Origin: a virus | Direction: 5' to 3' (one strand) | DNA: 31,528 bases | IMG/VR virus record: IMGVR_UViG_3300028194_000272 | Coordinates: 1 to 31,528 of that record | Part shown: positions 1 through 6,777 of the stretch, piece after piece | Layout: every line of letters begins with the position of its first letter | Position numbering within the stretch: position 1 is the first letter of the stretch | The notes under the pieces: generated by a model | What the model was told of the DNA's origin: nothing | The model's input: only the letters and a program-made list of their open reading frames with translations | The model's database searches: none | Made by a program: the position numbers and the translations under genes

Positions 1-1
1 T

Positions 2-538
2 ACTAAACAGAAAAAAATGTCGTATCAAGATGAGATGGATTACTTAGTCGGCAATGATAGTAGGAACGAATTCATATGTAATCTAGTATATTCACTGAAA
101 GGAAATACTCTAGTATTGTTTCAGTTCGTAGAGAAACATGGGGTTCTACTGCATAAGAAAATGTTTGAAAGATTAGATGATAAACTGCATTATGTATACG
201 GTGGTACAGATGTAGAAGACAGAGAGAATGTAAGAGAAGTCGTAGAAAAGGCCAGTGATAATGTCATACTGGCGTCATACGGAACTTTTTCAACAGGAGT
301 AAACATTAAGAAAATAGATAATGTTGTATTTGCAAGTCCCTCTAAATCTAGAATAAGAAATTTACAATCAATTGGTCGTGGTCTTCGTAAGGCAGAAGGC
401 AAAACTGAGATGAGGTTATTTGATATTGCAGATGACCTACAATGTGAAAATCATACTTTAAATCACCTTAAAGAACGGATAAATATATATAACGAAGAAA
501 GTTTTTCATATGAACTCAAACAATTTGACCTTAAATGA
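2..538 (+). CDS. uvsW: UvsW-type DNA/RNA helicase, C-terminal part (partial)
   Basis: The reading frame is open from base 2, so the gene enters from the left edge and only its last roughly 178 residues are seen. They match the second RecA-like domain of superfamily 2 helicases of the T4 UvsW type. Near the end is the motif VI signature QSIGRGLRK, preceded by a motif V-like segment (SYGTFSTGVNIK). UvsW unwinds R-loops and branched recombination intermediates and helps switch T4 from origin-dependent to recombination-dependent replication. The ATG at 17 is an internal methionine rather than a convincing start, because the helicase N-terminal domain must lie upstream. The stop overlaps the next gene by four bases (ATGA). 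Family assignment is firm; only the fragment limits certainty. Confidence 0.85.
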   Translation, partial: TKQKKMSYQDEMDYLVGNDSRNEFICNLVYSLKGNTLVLFQFVEKHGVLLHKKMFERLDDKLHYVYGGTDVEDRENVREVVEKASDNVILASYGTFSTGVNIKKIDNVVFASPSKSRIRNLQSIGRGLRKAEGKTEMRLFDIADDLQCENHTLNHLKERINIYNEESFSYELKQFDLK

Positions 539-1029
539 CATCACCAATAGATTTAGTACCAAATAGATACGAAGTAATTAAACTCAAAGACGGAGCAGAA
601 ATAGTCGGAATGACTAAAGACTGTGGAGATTACTTAGAGATAACATTACCTATGATATGTCAGTTATCTATTGTACCAGGAACACCAAGAACAAATGCAG
701 TGTTTTACCCTTACTCACCATTGAGTTCGGACGAGAGAGTTCAATTACCAAAATCACAAGTCGTTCATAGAAATTTAATGAACCCTCAGTTTATAGAATT
801 TTATGATAATGCATCAAGCAAATGGTTCGAGATGATTGAGAACCAAAGTATACCTCTAATGACTAAACAAGACGAAAAGATTGCAGATAGAATGAGAGGT
901 GCTCTAAATGAAATGATGAGTAAATACCAACACATAGATGATGCAACACTAGACAGAGCCTTAGAAGATTTAGAATTCGAAGATGATTTCGATGAAGATT
1001 ATATAATCGACAAAAAGAAATTACATTAG
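535..1029 (+). CDS. Sm-like phage protein of unknown function
   Basis: A 164-residue protein whose ATG overlaps the uvsW stop. Residues about 12-45 (VIKLKDGAEIVGMTKDCGDY and onward) have the strand-turn-strand pattern of an Sm/Hfq-like small beta barrel: a hydrophobic strand, a K-D-G turn, then a second strand. The C-terminal half is helical and ends in a strongly acidic stretch (LEDLEFEDDFDEDY) followed by lysines. The gene at 27725 has the same opening pattern (RCIRLDTGEVLIGFVE) and a similar middle, so the two look like distant relatives. An RNA-binding or scaffold role is only an inference from fold resemblance; no T4 counterpart is recognised. Confidence 0.75.
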   Translation: MTSPIDLVPNRYEVIKLKDGAEIVGMTKDCGDYLEITLPMICQLSIVPGTPRTNAVFYPYSPLSSDERVQLPKSQVVHRNLMNPQFIEFYDNASSKWFEMIENQSIPLMTKQDEKIADRMRGALNEMMSKYQHIDDATLDRALEDLEFEDDFDEDYIIDKKKLH

Positions 1030-1062
1030 GCTTTTGAAATGACTAAATAAGTGCGTATAACT

Positions 1063-1090
1063 TTGAGTTATATACATTTATCATTATAAT
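1063..1090 (+). promoter_or_regulatory. Possible sigma70-like promoter for the small membrane gene cluster
   Basis: TTGAGT at 1063-1068 and TATAAT at 1085-1090 are separated by 16 bases, and the first gene of the cluster starts at 1115 with a GGAGA site in between. A short inverted repeat (GTATAACT / AGTTATAC-like) overlaps the -35 box. The -10 is perfect; the -35 is only fair, and this copy lacks the A/C-rich tract seen before other promoters in the window. Confidence 0.4.
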
Positions 1091-1114
1091 TTATATATTT
1101 AAACTGGAGATACC

Positions 1115-1279
1115 ATGTCAGCTGCAATCAGATTGATTCAGAAGAGCATGGTGGGACGATTCGAAGACCTGAAAGAAGTGCTACCTAGCATCATAGAAGC
1201 AATTGAGTTTACGACACTATTGACTCTTCCTGTTTTACTACCGTTTTTCATTATGTTTATGTCGAAAGGCATTGTATAG
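1115..1279 (+). CDS. Small membrane protein (54 aa)
   Basis: ATG at 1115 follows a good ribosome binding site (CTGGAGA, five to nine bases away). The 54-residue product has a basic, amphipathic N-terminal half and one long hydrophobic segment (FTTLLTLPVLLPFFIMFM, residues about 32-49), so a single-span membrane protein is likely. Its stop TAG shares a base with the GTG of the next gene (TAGTG), which points to coupled translation. No family is recognised. It is too short for many gene callers but has clear start signals. Confidence 0.6.
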   Translation: MSAAIRLIQKSMVGRFEDLKEVLPSIIEAIEFTTLLTLPVLLPFFIMFMSKGIV

Positions 1280-1377
1280 TGTCTAACAAGACTAAAACTA
1301 ACTTACAAAACACAGCAGAGGTGGCAACACTTCTGTTCGTGTTCTGTATTTCAATAATAGGACTACTACCAAAGTGA
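1279..1377 (+). CDS. Very small membrane peptide (32 aa)
   Basis: A GTG at 1279 overlaps the previous stop and lies nine bases after AAAGG. The product has a polar first half followed by one hydrophobic segment (TLLFVFCISIIGLLP), and its TGA overlaps the GTG of the next gene. The chain of one- to four-base overlaps with neighbours on both sides is the main support, as the peptide has no recognisable family. Confidence 0.45.
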   Translation: MSNKTKTNLQNTAEVATLLFVFCISIIGLLPK

Positions 1378-1628
1378 AACTAGATTCATGGAAAAGACCG
1401 AAAGATGTTATATATTGCGAATACAGACAAGAAGACCTCAATTTTAACTCACTAAATATAGTAGAAGATGCAACTCCTGAAGAAGTTGATGAGTGGATGA
1501 ACACTGATTACTTCATGAAAGGCGAATTCGATGTAATGAAATTGTTCGTTCTAGTTCCTGCATTGATTCAAGTTACAGTATTTTTTATGATGCTCTTTAT
1601 GTTTTATGTCAATAGTCTCGTATTTTAG
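1374..1628 (+). CDS. Small membrane-anchored protein (84 aa)
   Basis: GTG start at 1374, overlapping the preceding TGA by four bases, with AGGA about ten bases upstream. Residues 1-50 are charged and soluble-looking, including DATPEEVDEWM. Residues about 56-82 are strongly hydrophobic (LFVLVPALIQVTVFFMMLFM), so the protein is probably held in the membrane by its C-terminus with the N-terminus in the cytoplasm. Function is unknown. It belongs to a chain of coupled small genes, which suggests a shared membrane role during infection. Confidence 0.6.
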   Translation: MKLDSWKRPKDVIYCEYRQEDLNFNSLNIVEDATPEEVDEWMNTDYFMKGEFDVMKLFVLVPALIQVTVFFMMLFMFYVNSLVF

Positions 1629-1779
1629 AAAAACGCTTAAACTCATGTTTGGGTTAGGCAAATCCGAAGACTTTGAGATAAGTATACTTAATATACTAAT
1701 AATTGCGATATTATTAGGAATTATGTTTGTAGTAGGTAATGGATTACTCCTTATATGGATCCTGACCCTGGCGACATAA
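1606..1779 (+). CDS. Small membrane protein (57 aa)
   Basis: The frame from ATG 1606 overlaps the previous gene by 23 bases; a second in-frame ATG at 1645 would give 44 residues. Neither has a clear ribosome binding site, so coupling to the upstream gene would be needed. The product has a basic N-terminus and a long hydrophobic C-terminal region (ISILNILIIAILLGIMFVV, then GLLLIWILTL), enough for one or two membrane spans. No family recognised. Confidence 0.45.
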   Translation: MSIVSYFRKTLKLMFGLGKSEDFEISILNILIIAILLGIMFVVGNGLLLIWILTLAT

Positions 1780-1813
1780 TTAGTTTATCATGCTATTTGT
1801 ATCCTCACAAGGG

Positions 1814-1853
1814 GGTTTTTAAATTAATTTTAATTTAATTAACCTAAAAAACC
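1814..1853 (+). terminator. AT-rich hairpin, possible terminator
   Basis: GGTTTTT (1814-1820) can pair with AAAAACC (1847-1853), and the AT-rich interior (AAATTAA against TTAATT) can extend the stem imperfectly. It lies between the small membrane cluster and gp55. No T-run follows, so it may instead be a leader or processing structure. Confidence 0.3.
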
Positions 1854-1855
1854 AC

Positions 1856-1884
1856 TATCCCTACAACAACTAATCTAGTATAAT
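1856..1884 (+). promoter_or_regulatory. Sigma70-like promoter of the late sigma factor gene
   Basis: A perfect TATAAT lies at 1879-1884, 17 bases after TATCCC (1856-1861). Directly upstream is AAAAAACCAC (1846-1855), the same A-run/C-run seen before other promoters in this window. The -10 ends nine bases before the gp55 ATG and no ribosome binding site is visible, so the transcript would begin almost at the start codon. Confidence 0.5.
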
Positions 1885-1893
1885 AAGTACATC

Positions 1894-2436
1894 ATGGCAA
1901 AAAACGCAAAACAACAAGAACACTATGTTAATAACAAAGAGTTCACAGCCGCAGTCGCCGAGTTTAACGAGAAAGTAAAGCTCGCCCAGGCAGAAGGTAA
2001 AACACCTCCACAAATGTCTAATTACATAGGAGAGTGCATCTATAAGATTGCTACTCGACTATCTACAAGACCAAATTTCATAAACTACACTTACAGAGAC
2101 GAAATGATATGTGATGGCATAGAAAATTGCATTCAATATATCAAAAACTTTAATGTAGAAAAATCTAATAATGCATTCGCATATATTACTCAGATTTGTT
2201 ACTATGCTTTCTTAAGAAGAATACAGAAAGAAAAGAAACAAGTCTATATCAAACAACAAGTCATATCAGACATAACACAAGAAACACTAGATTCCATTGA
2301 TGGCGATACCACAGGTATGGTCAACACCAATGTAGAGTGGATGCAAGATAACATGAATCATGTTGCTTATGAACCACGCAAATCAAAACGAGAAAAAGTC
2401 AAAAAAGAAAAAGGTTTAGATAAATTTACTGAATGA
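1894..2436 (+). CDS. 55: Late transcription sigma factor gp55
   Basis: A 180-residue protein close in length to T4 gp55 (185). It shows the family's pattern from the N-terminus: YVNNKE, then YRDEMICDGIENCIQYIKNF, then NAFAYITQICYYAFLRRIQKEKK, which correspond to the sigma region 2 helices binding core RNA polymerase and the TATAAATA element. The C-terminus is lysine-rich. gp55 directs host RNA polymerase to late promoters with the sliding clamp as activator; both the clamp (gp45) and candidate TATAAATA sites are in this window. The stop overlaps gp47 (ATGA). The start codon has no visible Shine-Dalgarno sequence, only the -10 nine bases upstream. Confidence 0.93.
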   Translation: MAKNAKQQEHYVNNKEFTAAVAEFNEKVKLAQAEGKTPPQMSNYIGECIYKIATRLSTRPNFINYTYRDEMICDGIENCIQYIKNFNVEKSNNAFAYITQICYYAFLRRIQKEKKQVYIKQQVISDITQETLDSIDGDTTGMVNTNVEWMQDNMNHVAYEPRKSKREKVKKEKGLDKFTE

Positions 2437-3500
2437 AAATAGCGATACTTAACGATACACATGCTGGTGTTCGTGGTGATATGTTGGAAATGTCCAAATA
2501 TCAAGGAAGATTCTACAAAGAGATATTCTTTCCATACCTAGACGAACACAACATAACACAAATCTTACACTTGGGTGATTACTTCGATAGACGAAAGTTT
2601 GTCAACTTTGTAACACTTGAAGCAAATAGAGAACACTTTATTAAACCTATGTTAGAGAGAAACATCTCTATGGATTTGATATTGGGTAATCATGATGTAT
2701 ATTACAAGAATACAAATACTGTAAATGCACCAGACTTACTACTATTTGAAAGTGATAATATCAATGTGATACATCATCCTATTGTAAAAGAATACGATGG
2801 AGTTAATCTTGCACTTGTACCTTGGATTAATAACGAGAACTATGCCGACAGTATAGATTTTCTATTGAGTGCAAATGCAGATACATGTATGGGTCACTTC
2901 GAGATAGAAGGTGCATTGATGATGCCTGGAATGACATGTCAACATGGTCTAGACCACACATATCTAAAACGATTCGATAAAGTTTATAGTGGTCATTTTC
3001 ATCAAAAGTCGGAAGTAAAGAACATTAAGTATCTTGGTTCTCAAATGGAGTTCACATGGTCAGACTATGGTGATAACAAATACTTTCATATCTTTGATAC
3101 AGATACAAGAGAGATGTTACCAGTACATAATCCATTAACGATGTTCGAGAAAGTCTTTTACGATGACAGTAAAGAGACATTTGAAACAATCAATAACAAA
3201 GACTATTCTAAGTACAAGGGTAAATTCTGTAAAGTAATAGTAGTAAACAAAGACAATCCATATTGGTTCGACTCAATGGTCGACAAACTTCATGCAGCCA
3301 ATCCTTTGCATGTTGTCGTAGTTGATGACCATAAACATATGGACTTGATGGACGACAATGATATAGAAGGAGTAGAAGATACTCTTACCATACTAGAAAA
3401 GTATGTTGACGGTCTAGAAATACAAGGTCAGAAAAAACCCCTTCTGGAAATGATGACTTCGTTGTATAATGAAGCACTTGAAGAACATAATTATCTATGA
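2433..3500 (+). CDS. 47: gp47, Mre11-like recombination nuclease subunit
   Basis: A 355-residue calcineurin-like phosphoesterase. Metal-binding motifs appear in order: NDTH (D8, H10), LGDYFDRR (D49), GNHD (85-88), a GHFE histidine near 155 and GHFH near 190. These are the two-metal site residues of Mre11/SbcD nucleases. With gp46 it forms the SbcCD-like complex that processes double-strand ends to start recombination-dependent replication. The gene overlaps gp55 upstream and gp46 downstream by four bases each, as expected for a co-translated complex. Confidence 0.93.
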   Translation: MKIAILNDTHAGVRGDMLEMSKYQGRFYKEIFFPYLDEHNITQILHLGDYFDRRKFVNFVTLEANREHFIKPMLERNISMDLILGNHDVYYKNTNTVNAPDLLLFESDNINVIHHPIVKEYDGVNLALVPWINNENYADSIDFLLSANADTCMGHFEIEGALMMPGMTCQHGLDHTYLKRFDKVYSGHFHQKSEVKNIKYLGSQMEFTWSDYGDNKYFHIFDTDTREMLPVHNPLTMFEKVFYDDSKETFETINNKDYSKYKGKFCKVIVVNKDNPYWFDSMVDKLHAANPLHVVVVDDHKHMDLMDDNDIEGVEDTLTILEKYVDGLEIQGQKKPLLEMMTSLYNEALEEHNYL

Positions 3501-5215
3501 TTAATTTTAGCAAAATACGATACAAGAACTTGTTATCGTCTGGTAACACATTTACTAGTTTCGACCTAGACAGGTCGCAGACAACATTAATTGTTGGAGA
3601 TAATGGTGCAGGTAAGTCTACACTATTAGATGCATTGTGTTTCGTGTTGTATGGCAAAGGTTTTCGTAATCTTAAAAAAGACTTATTGGTAAACTCTATC
3701 AATCAGAAAGACCTAGTAGTTGAGATAGAATTTACAGTTGGTAGAAAATCATACAAAGTTATTCGTGGTGCAAAACCAAATAAGTTTGAGTTATATGTCA
3801 ATGGTACAATGCTCAATCAAGATGCAACAGTCAGAGATTATCAAGAACACTTAGAGAAGAACATTCTAAAGATGTCCTTTCGTTCATTCACTCAAGTTGC
3901 AGTATTGGGTTCGGCTAACTTTACTCCTTTCATGCAGTTAAAGTCAGTAGAGAGAAGAAGACTAGTAGAAGACCTACTCGACATATCTATATTCTCAACC
4001 ATGCAAGACATTCTTAAGAAGAGAGTTACACAACACAATATAGATGTCAGAGAAACCAAACACAACATTGAACTATTAGAAGAAAGAATAAGTGGTCTCA
4101 ATGAACAAGTAAATCTACTTTCAAAGTCTCGTGATAAGAAAGTAGAGAAGTATGAAAATACAATAAGAGAAACTCAGAGTAACATAGACTCCGTAATGGG
4201 TGTCATTAAACTAAATACTGAGGTGGTGAAAGAGAAGAGACATTCTATCTCAGACAGAGACCCACAAGGTGACAGATTAAAGCGGGCCTTAGACTTAGAA
4301 AGTAAACTAGAAGAGTCACAAAGAAAGGCACTTAAAGAAATAGAATTCTACAAAAACAATGATGATTGTCCAACTTGCAAACAGGGATTAGATGAACAGC
4401 ATAAGAAGAAACACATTAAAGATAAATCAGATAAGGTCAGCGAGCTCAAGGCGGCGGTGCTTTCGATTAACGAAACAATCGATGCATCAAGAAATAGAAT
4501 GGCAGAAATCAACGATGTCCTCGGAGACATCGAAGAAGTCCAAAGACAAATAGGTTTACATCAAACAGAGATTTTATCTAATCAAAAGTACATAGAGAAA
4601 TTGAATCAGGAAATCAGTGACTTAAAGAGTGAAGTTAATTCTGAGACTGGTGTAAATGATAAACTCAGTAGTGCTGAAGATGACCTAGATAAATTACATT
4701 CTAAGAAAGAAAGTCTTACAGATAGACAACATTACTTTGACCTTGCAACAACTTTACTCAGAGACCAAGGTGTAAGACAAAGAATAATTAAACAATATGT
4801 TCCTGTAATGAACAAGATGATTAACAAGTATCTTGCAAATTTAGAATTCTATGTTGGGTTTGAATTGAATGAATCATTCGAAGAGACAATCAAATCCAGA
4901 TTTAGAGATGTATTTAAGTATGATAATTTCTCACAAGGAGAAAAGATGAGAATTGACCTTGCATTGTTGTTCACATGGAGAGCAGTCGCAAGAATCAAGA
5001 ACTCAGTCAATACAAACATACTTATACTTGACGAGGTATTTGACTCCTCTTTAGATTCACAAGGTACAGATGACTTCTTGAAGTTACTGAACTCACTGAA
5101 TGAGAAGACAAATGCATTTATTATCTCCCATAAAGGAGACCAACTATATGATAAGTTTGAAGAAGTGGTTCGATTTGAGAAACACAAGAATTTCAGCCGT
5201 ATCGCAATTTCATAA
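3497..5215 (+). CDS. 46: gp46, Rad50-like recombination ATPase subunit
   Basis: A 572-residue SMC/Rad50-type ATPase. Walker A is GDNGAGKST (residues 34-42). Coiled-coil arms flank a zinc hook CPTC (C291, C294) near the middle. The ABC signature FSQGEKMRID lies near 478-487, and Walker B ILILDEVFD has D512 and E513. The family uses ATP-driven movement to control the gp47 nuclease at DNA ends. Length is near T4 gp46 (560). All catalytic parts are intact. Confidence 0.95.
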   Translation: MINFSKIRYKNLLSSGNTFTSFDLDRSQTTLIVGDNGAGKSTLLDALCFVLYGKGFRNLKKDLLVNSINQKDLVVEIEFTVGRKSYKVIRGAKPNKFELYVNGTMLNQDATVRDYQEHLEKNILKMSFRSFTQVAVLGSANFTPFMQLKSVERRRLVEDLLDISIFSTMQDILKKRVTQHNIDVRETKHNIELLEERISGLNEQVNLLSKSRDKKVEKYENTIRETQSNIDSVMGVIKLNTEVVKEKRHSISDRDPQGDRLKRALDLESKLEESQRKALKEIEFYKNNDDCPTCKQGLDEQHKKKHIKDKSDKVSELKAAVLSINETIDASRNRMAEINDVLGDIEEVQRQIGLHQTEILSNQKYIEKLNQEISDLKSEVNSETGVNDKLSSAEDDLDKLHSKKESLTDRQHYFDLATTLLRDQGVRQRIIKQYVPVMNKMINKYLANLEFYVGFELNESFEETIKSRFRDVFKYDNFSQGEKMRIDLALLFTWRAVARIKNSVNTNILILDEVFDSSLDSQGTDDFLKLLNSLNEKTNAFIISHKGDQLYDKFEEVVRFEKHKNFSRIAIS

Positions 5216-5218
5216 ATA
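5211..5218 (+). promoter_or_regulatory. Possible late-type promoter (CATAAATA)
   Basis: CATAAATA differs from the T4 late consensus TATAAATA by one base. It ends five bases before the deformylase ATG, the same spacing as the perfect TATAAATA at 15058. The deformylase start has no ribosome binding site, which fits transcription starting at or next to the ATG. Confidence 0.4.
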
Positions 5219-5223
5219 AAACT

Positions 5224-5859
5224 ATGTATCAATTAATAGAAGAAGCATCAAATGTATTAAGAACTCCACCTCCGGAGTTTGACTTTGAAAATCCACCAGA
5301 AGACCCAATTGAAATTGCCAAGAACATGGCAGAGGCAATGGACAAATTTGGGGGTTTAGGACTCTCATGTAATCAAGTTGGATTACCTTACAGAATGTTT
5401 GTCATGAGAACAATGCATGAGGGCGATAAAGAATCAAAAGTCATCGCATACTATAATCCTAAGTTGACACGAGTGTCACAAGATACAGACTTAATGAAAG
5501 AGGGGTGTTTATCGTTCCCAGACCTATTCTTAATGATTAAAAGGTCTAAAACGATAGAATTCACATATCAAGATGAAACCGGTGAAGAGAAGAGTGCAGT
5601 GCTAGAAGGCATTGGTGCAAGATGTGTTCAACATGAAATTGACCACTTGAATGGAATCTTATTTTTACAAAGGGCATCAAGATTAAAACTTGAGAGAGCT
5701 CAAAAGGCTCGAGTAAAAGAAAAAAAGAAAAGACTAGAATATGAAAGAAGAATCGCACTTGCAAAATACTTCCAAGAATTGCAGTCCTCCAAGGATGCTG
5801 AAATATCTAATGATGCCGGAGAGGTGTCAACAGATAATAGAGTTTCACAAGAGTCATAG
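5224..5859 (+). CDS. def: Peptide deformylase
   Basis: A 211-residue protein with all three deformylase motifs: GLGLSCNQVG (Q51), EGCLS (C95) and QHEIDH (H137, E138, H141). C95 and the two histidines bind the catalytic metal and E138 is the general base. The enzyme removes the formyl group from the N-terminal methionine of new proteins. Marine T4-like phages often carry one. Motif 1 has SCNQ where many bacterial enzymes have AAPQ. The last 55 residues form a lysine/glutamate-rich helical tail beyond the usual catalytic domain, and the gene's 3' end overlaps the next gene by about 65 bases. Confidence 0.93.
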   Translation: MYQLIEEASNVLRTPPPEFDFENPPEDPIEIAKNMAEAMDKFGGLGLSCNQVGLPYRMFVMRTMHEGDKESKVIAYYNPKLTRVSQDTDLMKEGCLSFPDLFLMIKRSKTIEFTYQDETGEEKSAVLEGIGARCVQHEIDHLNGILFLQRASRLKLERAQKARVKEKKKRLEYERRIALAKYFQELQSSKDAEISNDAGEVSTDNRVSQES

Positions 5860-6379
5860 ACACTTACAAGCTGTAGGAGATGGGTCTGATTACTTTGGTA
5901 TCAGACTTATGCACATTCACAATCCTGACATTAGACAATGGGTCTTTGAAGTCATGGTGGATTTAATTGGTGAAATAAGAAAAACATCTGACCAGATAGT
6001 ATTTCCAGAAATGGTGGCAATCAATGAATGGCCAATTGGTGGTATTCAAGACCCACACCTAGACACCTATTCTAATCAACAATTCGAAGCCGGTACCCAA
6101 GAAACTCATCCTTCCAGAGAGTGGACTTGTATTCTATATCTAAACGATGACTTCAGAGGTGGCAGAACTTATGTGCCAGATGGAGAGACATATGAACCAG
6201 AGATGGGTTCAGGTCTACTATTTCAAGGAATCTACATACCTCATGGTGTAGAAAAAGTGAGAAGAAACTCACGACACACAATCTCATTATGGTTCACAAC
6301 TGATTCGTCCAGAGTCATGCCCATATATCCAGTAAGAGACTTAAATCTCAACGAAGACAACATCCGACAACAACCTTAA
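5795..6379 (+). CDS. 2-oxoglutarate/Fe(II)-dependent oxygenase (prolyl 4-hydroxylase type)
   Basis: From ATG 5795 (194 aa) the protein opens like phage 2OG oxygenases (a short strand, then MMPERCQQIIEFHK). The iron-binding triad is visible: H88 and D90 in DPHLD, and H150 in IPHGVEK. R160 in NSRHTISLWF is the expected 2-oxoglutarate-binding arginine. Family members hydroxylate protein or nucleotide substrates; the target here is unknown. An earlier ATG at 5741 is in frame but would overlap the deformylase by 119 bases. I prefer 5795, which has AAGG directly before it, though the overlap is still about 65 bases. Confidence 0.85.
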   Translation: MLKYLMMPERCQQIIEFHKSHRHLQAVGDGSDYFGIRLMHIHNPDIRQWVFEVMVDLIGEIRKTSDQIVFPEMVAINEWPIGGIQDPHLDTYSNQQFEAGTQETHPSREWTCILYLNDDFRGGRTYVPDGETYEPEMGSGLLFQGIYIPHGVEKVRRNSRHTISLWFTTDSSRVMPIYPVRDLNLNEDNIRQQP

Positions 6380-6387
6380 TTTATCTA

Positions 6388-6432
6388 GGGGTTGACAGCG
6401 ACCCTCACTTTTTGTTACCATTATCCTATAAT
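6388..6432 (+). promoter_or_regulatory. Hairpin/promoter element, copy 1
   Basis: GGGGT (6388-6392) pairs with ACCCT (6401-6405) around an 8-base loop (TGACAGCG) and is followed by CACTTTTTG. The same DNA contains TTGACA (6392-6397) and, 18 bases later, TACCAT (6416-6421); a second -10-like TATAAT lies at 6427-6432. Copies at 6738 and 9388 share the layout. It can be read as a small terminator, a promoter or both. Confidence 0.5.
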
Positions 6433-6450
6433 GAAAAAGGAGATAATATA

Positions 6451-6738
6451 ATGCCAAAATTTAATGACCGAGTAGAGGTTGCAGGAAGACACTATTCTAG
6501 GTGGGGAATCACAGGTACATTCAGTACGACTAGAGATGCAGTCGAAAAATACAAAAATGATTTTATAATCGTAGAGGGCGTAGTTCGTTGGAAGTCCAAT
6601 GACCAAATTCCTTTTGGTGATATGTTATTAGATTTTTGTGAAGCAAGTCTTATTAGTCCGAAACAAGTAAGAGTTTCTTCAGAAATTAGAGAAAAAGAAA
6701 CTGATGAGTTTTGGGAAAGATTTGGACTTGGGGCCTAA
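6451..6738 (+). CDS. Phage protein of unknown function (95 aa)
   Basis: ATG 6451 is chosen because AAGGAG lies seven to twelve bases upstream; the ATG in frame 39 bases earlier overlaps the promoter element. The product (MPKFNDRVEVAGRHYSRWGI onward) looks like a compact mixed alpha/beta domain with no signal peptide or membrane segment and an acidic, helical C-terminus. It sits between two hairpin/promoter copies, so it is probably transcribed as its own unit with the CobT-like gene following. No family recognised. Confidence 0.7.
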   Translation: MPKFNDRVEVAGRHYSRWGITGTFSTTRDAVEKYKNDFIIVEGVVRWKSNDQIPFGDMLLDFCEASLISPKQVRVSSEIREKETDEFWERFGLGA

Positions 6739-6776
6739 AGGTTGACAATGACCTTCACTTTTTGATAGGATATAAA
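6738..6776 (+). promoter_or_regulatory. Hairpin/promoter element, copy 2
   Basis: AAGGT (6738-6742) pairs with ACCTT (6751-6755) around TGACAATG, followed by CACTTTTTG. TTGACA lies at 6742-6747 and TAGGAT at 6766-6771 (18-base spacer), with TATAAA directly after. The second stem pair is A-T here but G-C in the other copies, so the stem is kept by paired changes. TAGGAT ends six bases before the ATG at 6778; its AGGA could alternatively act as a ribosome binding site. Confidence 0.55.
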
Positions 6777-6777
6777 C

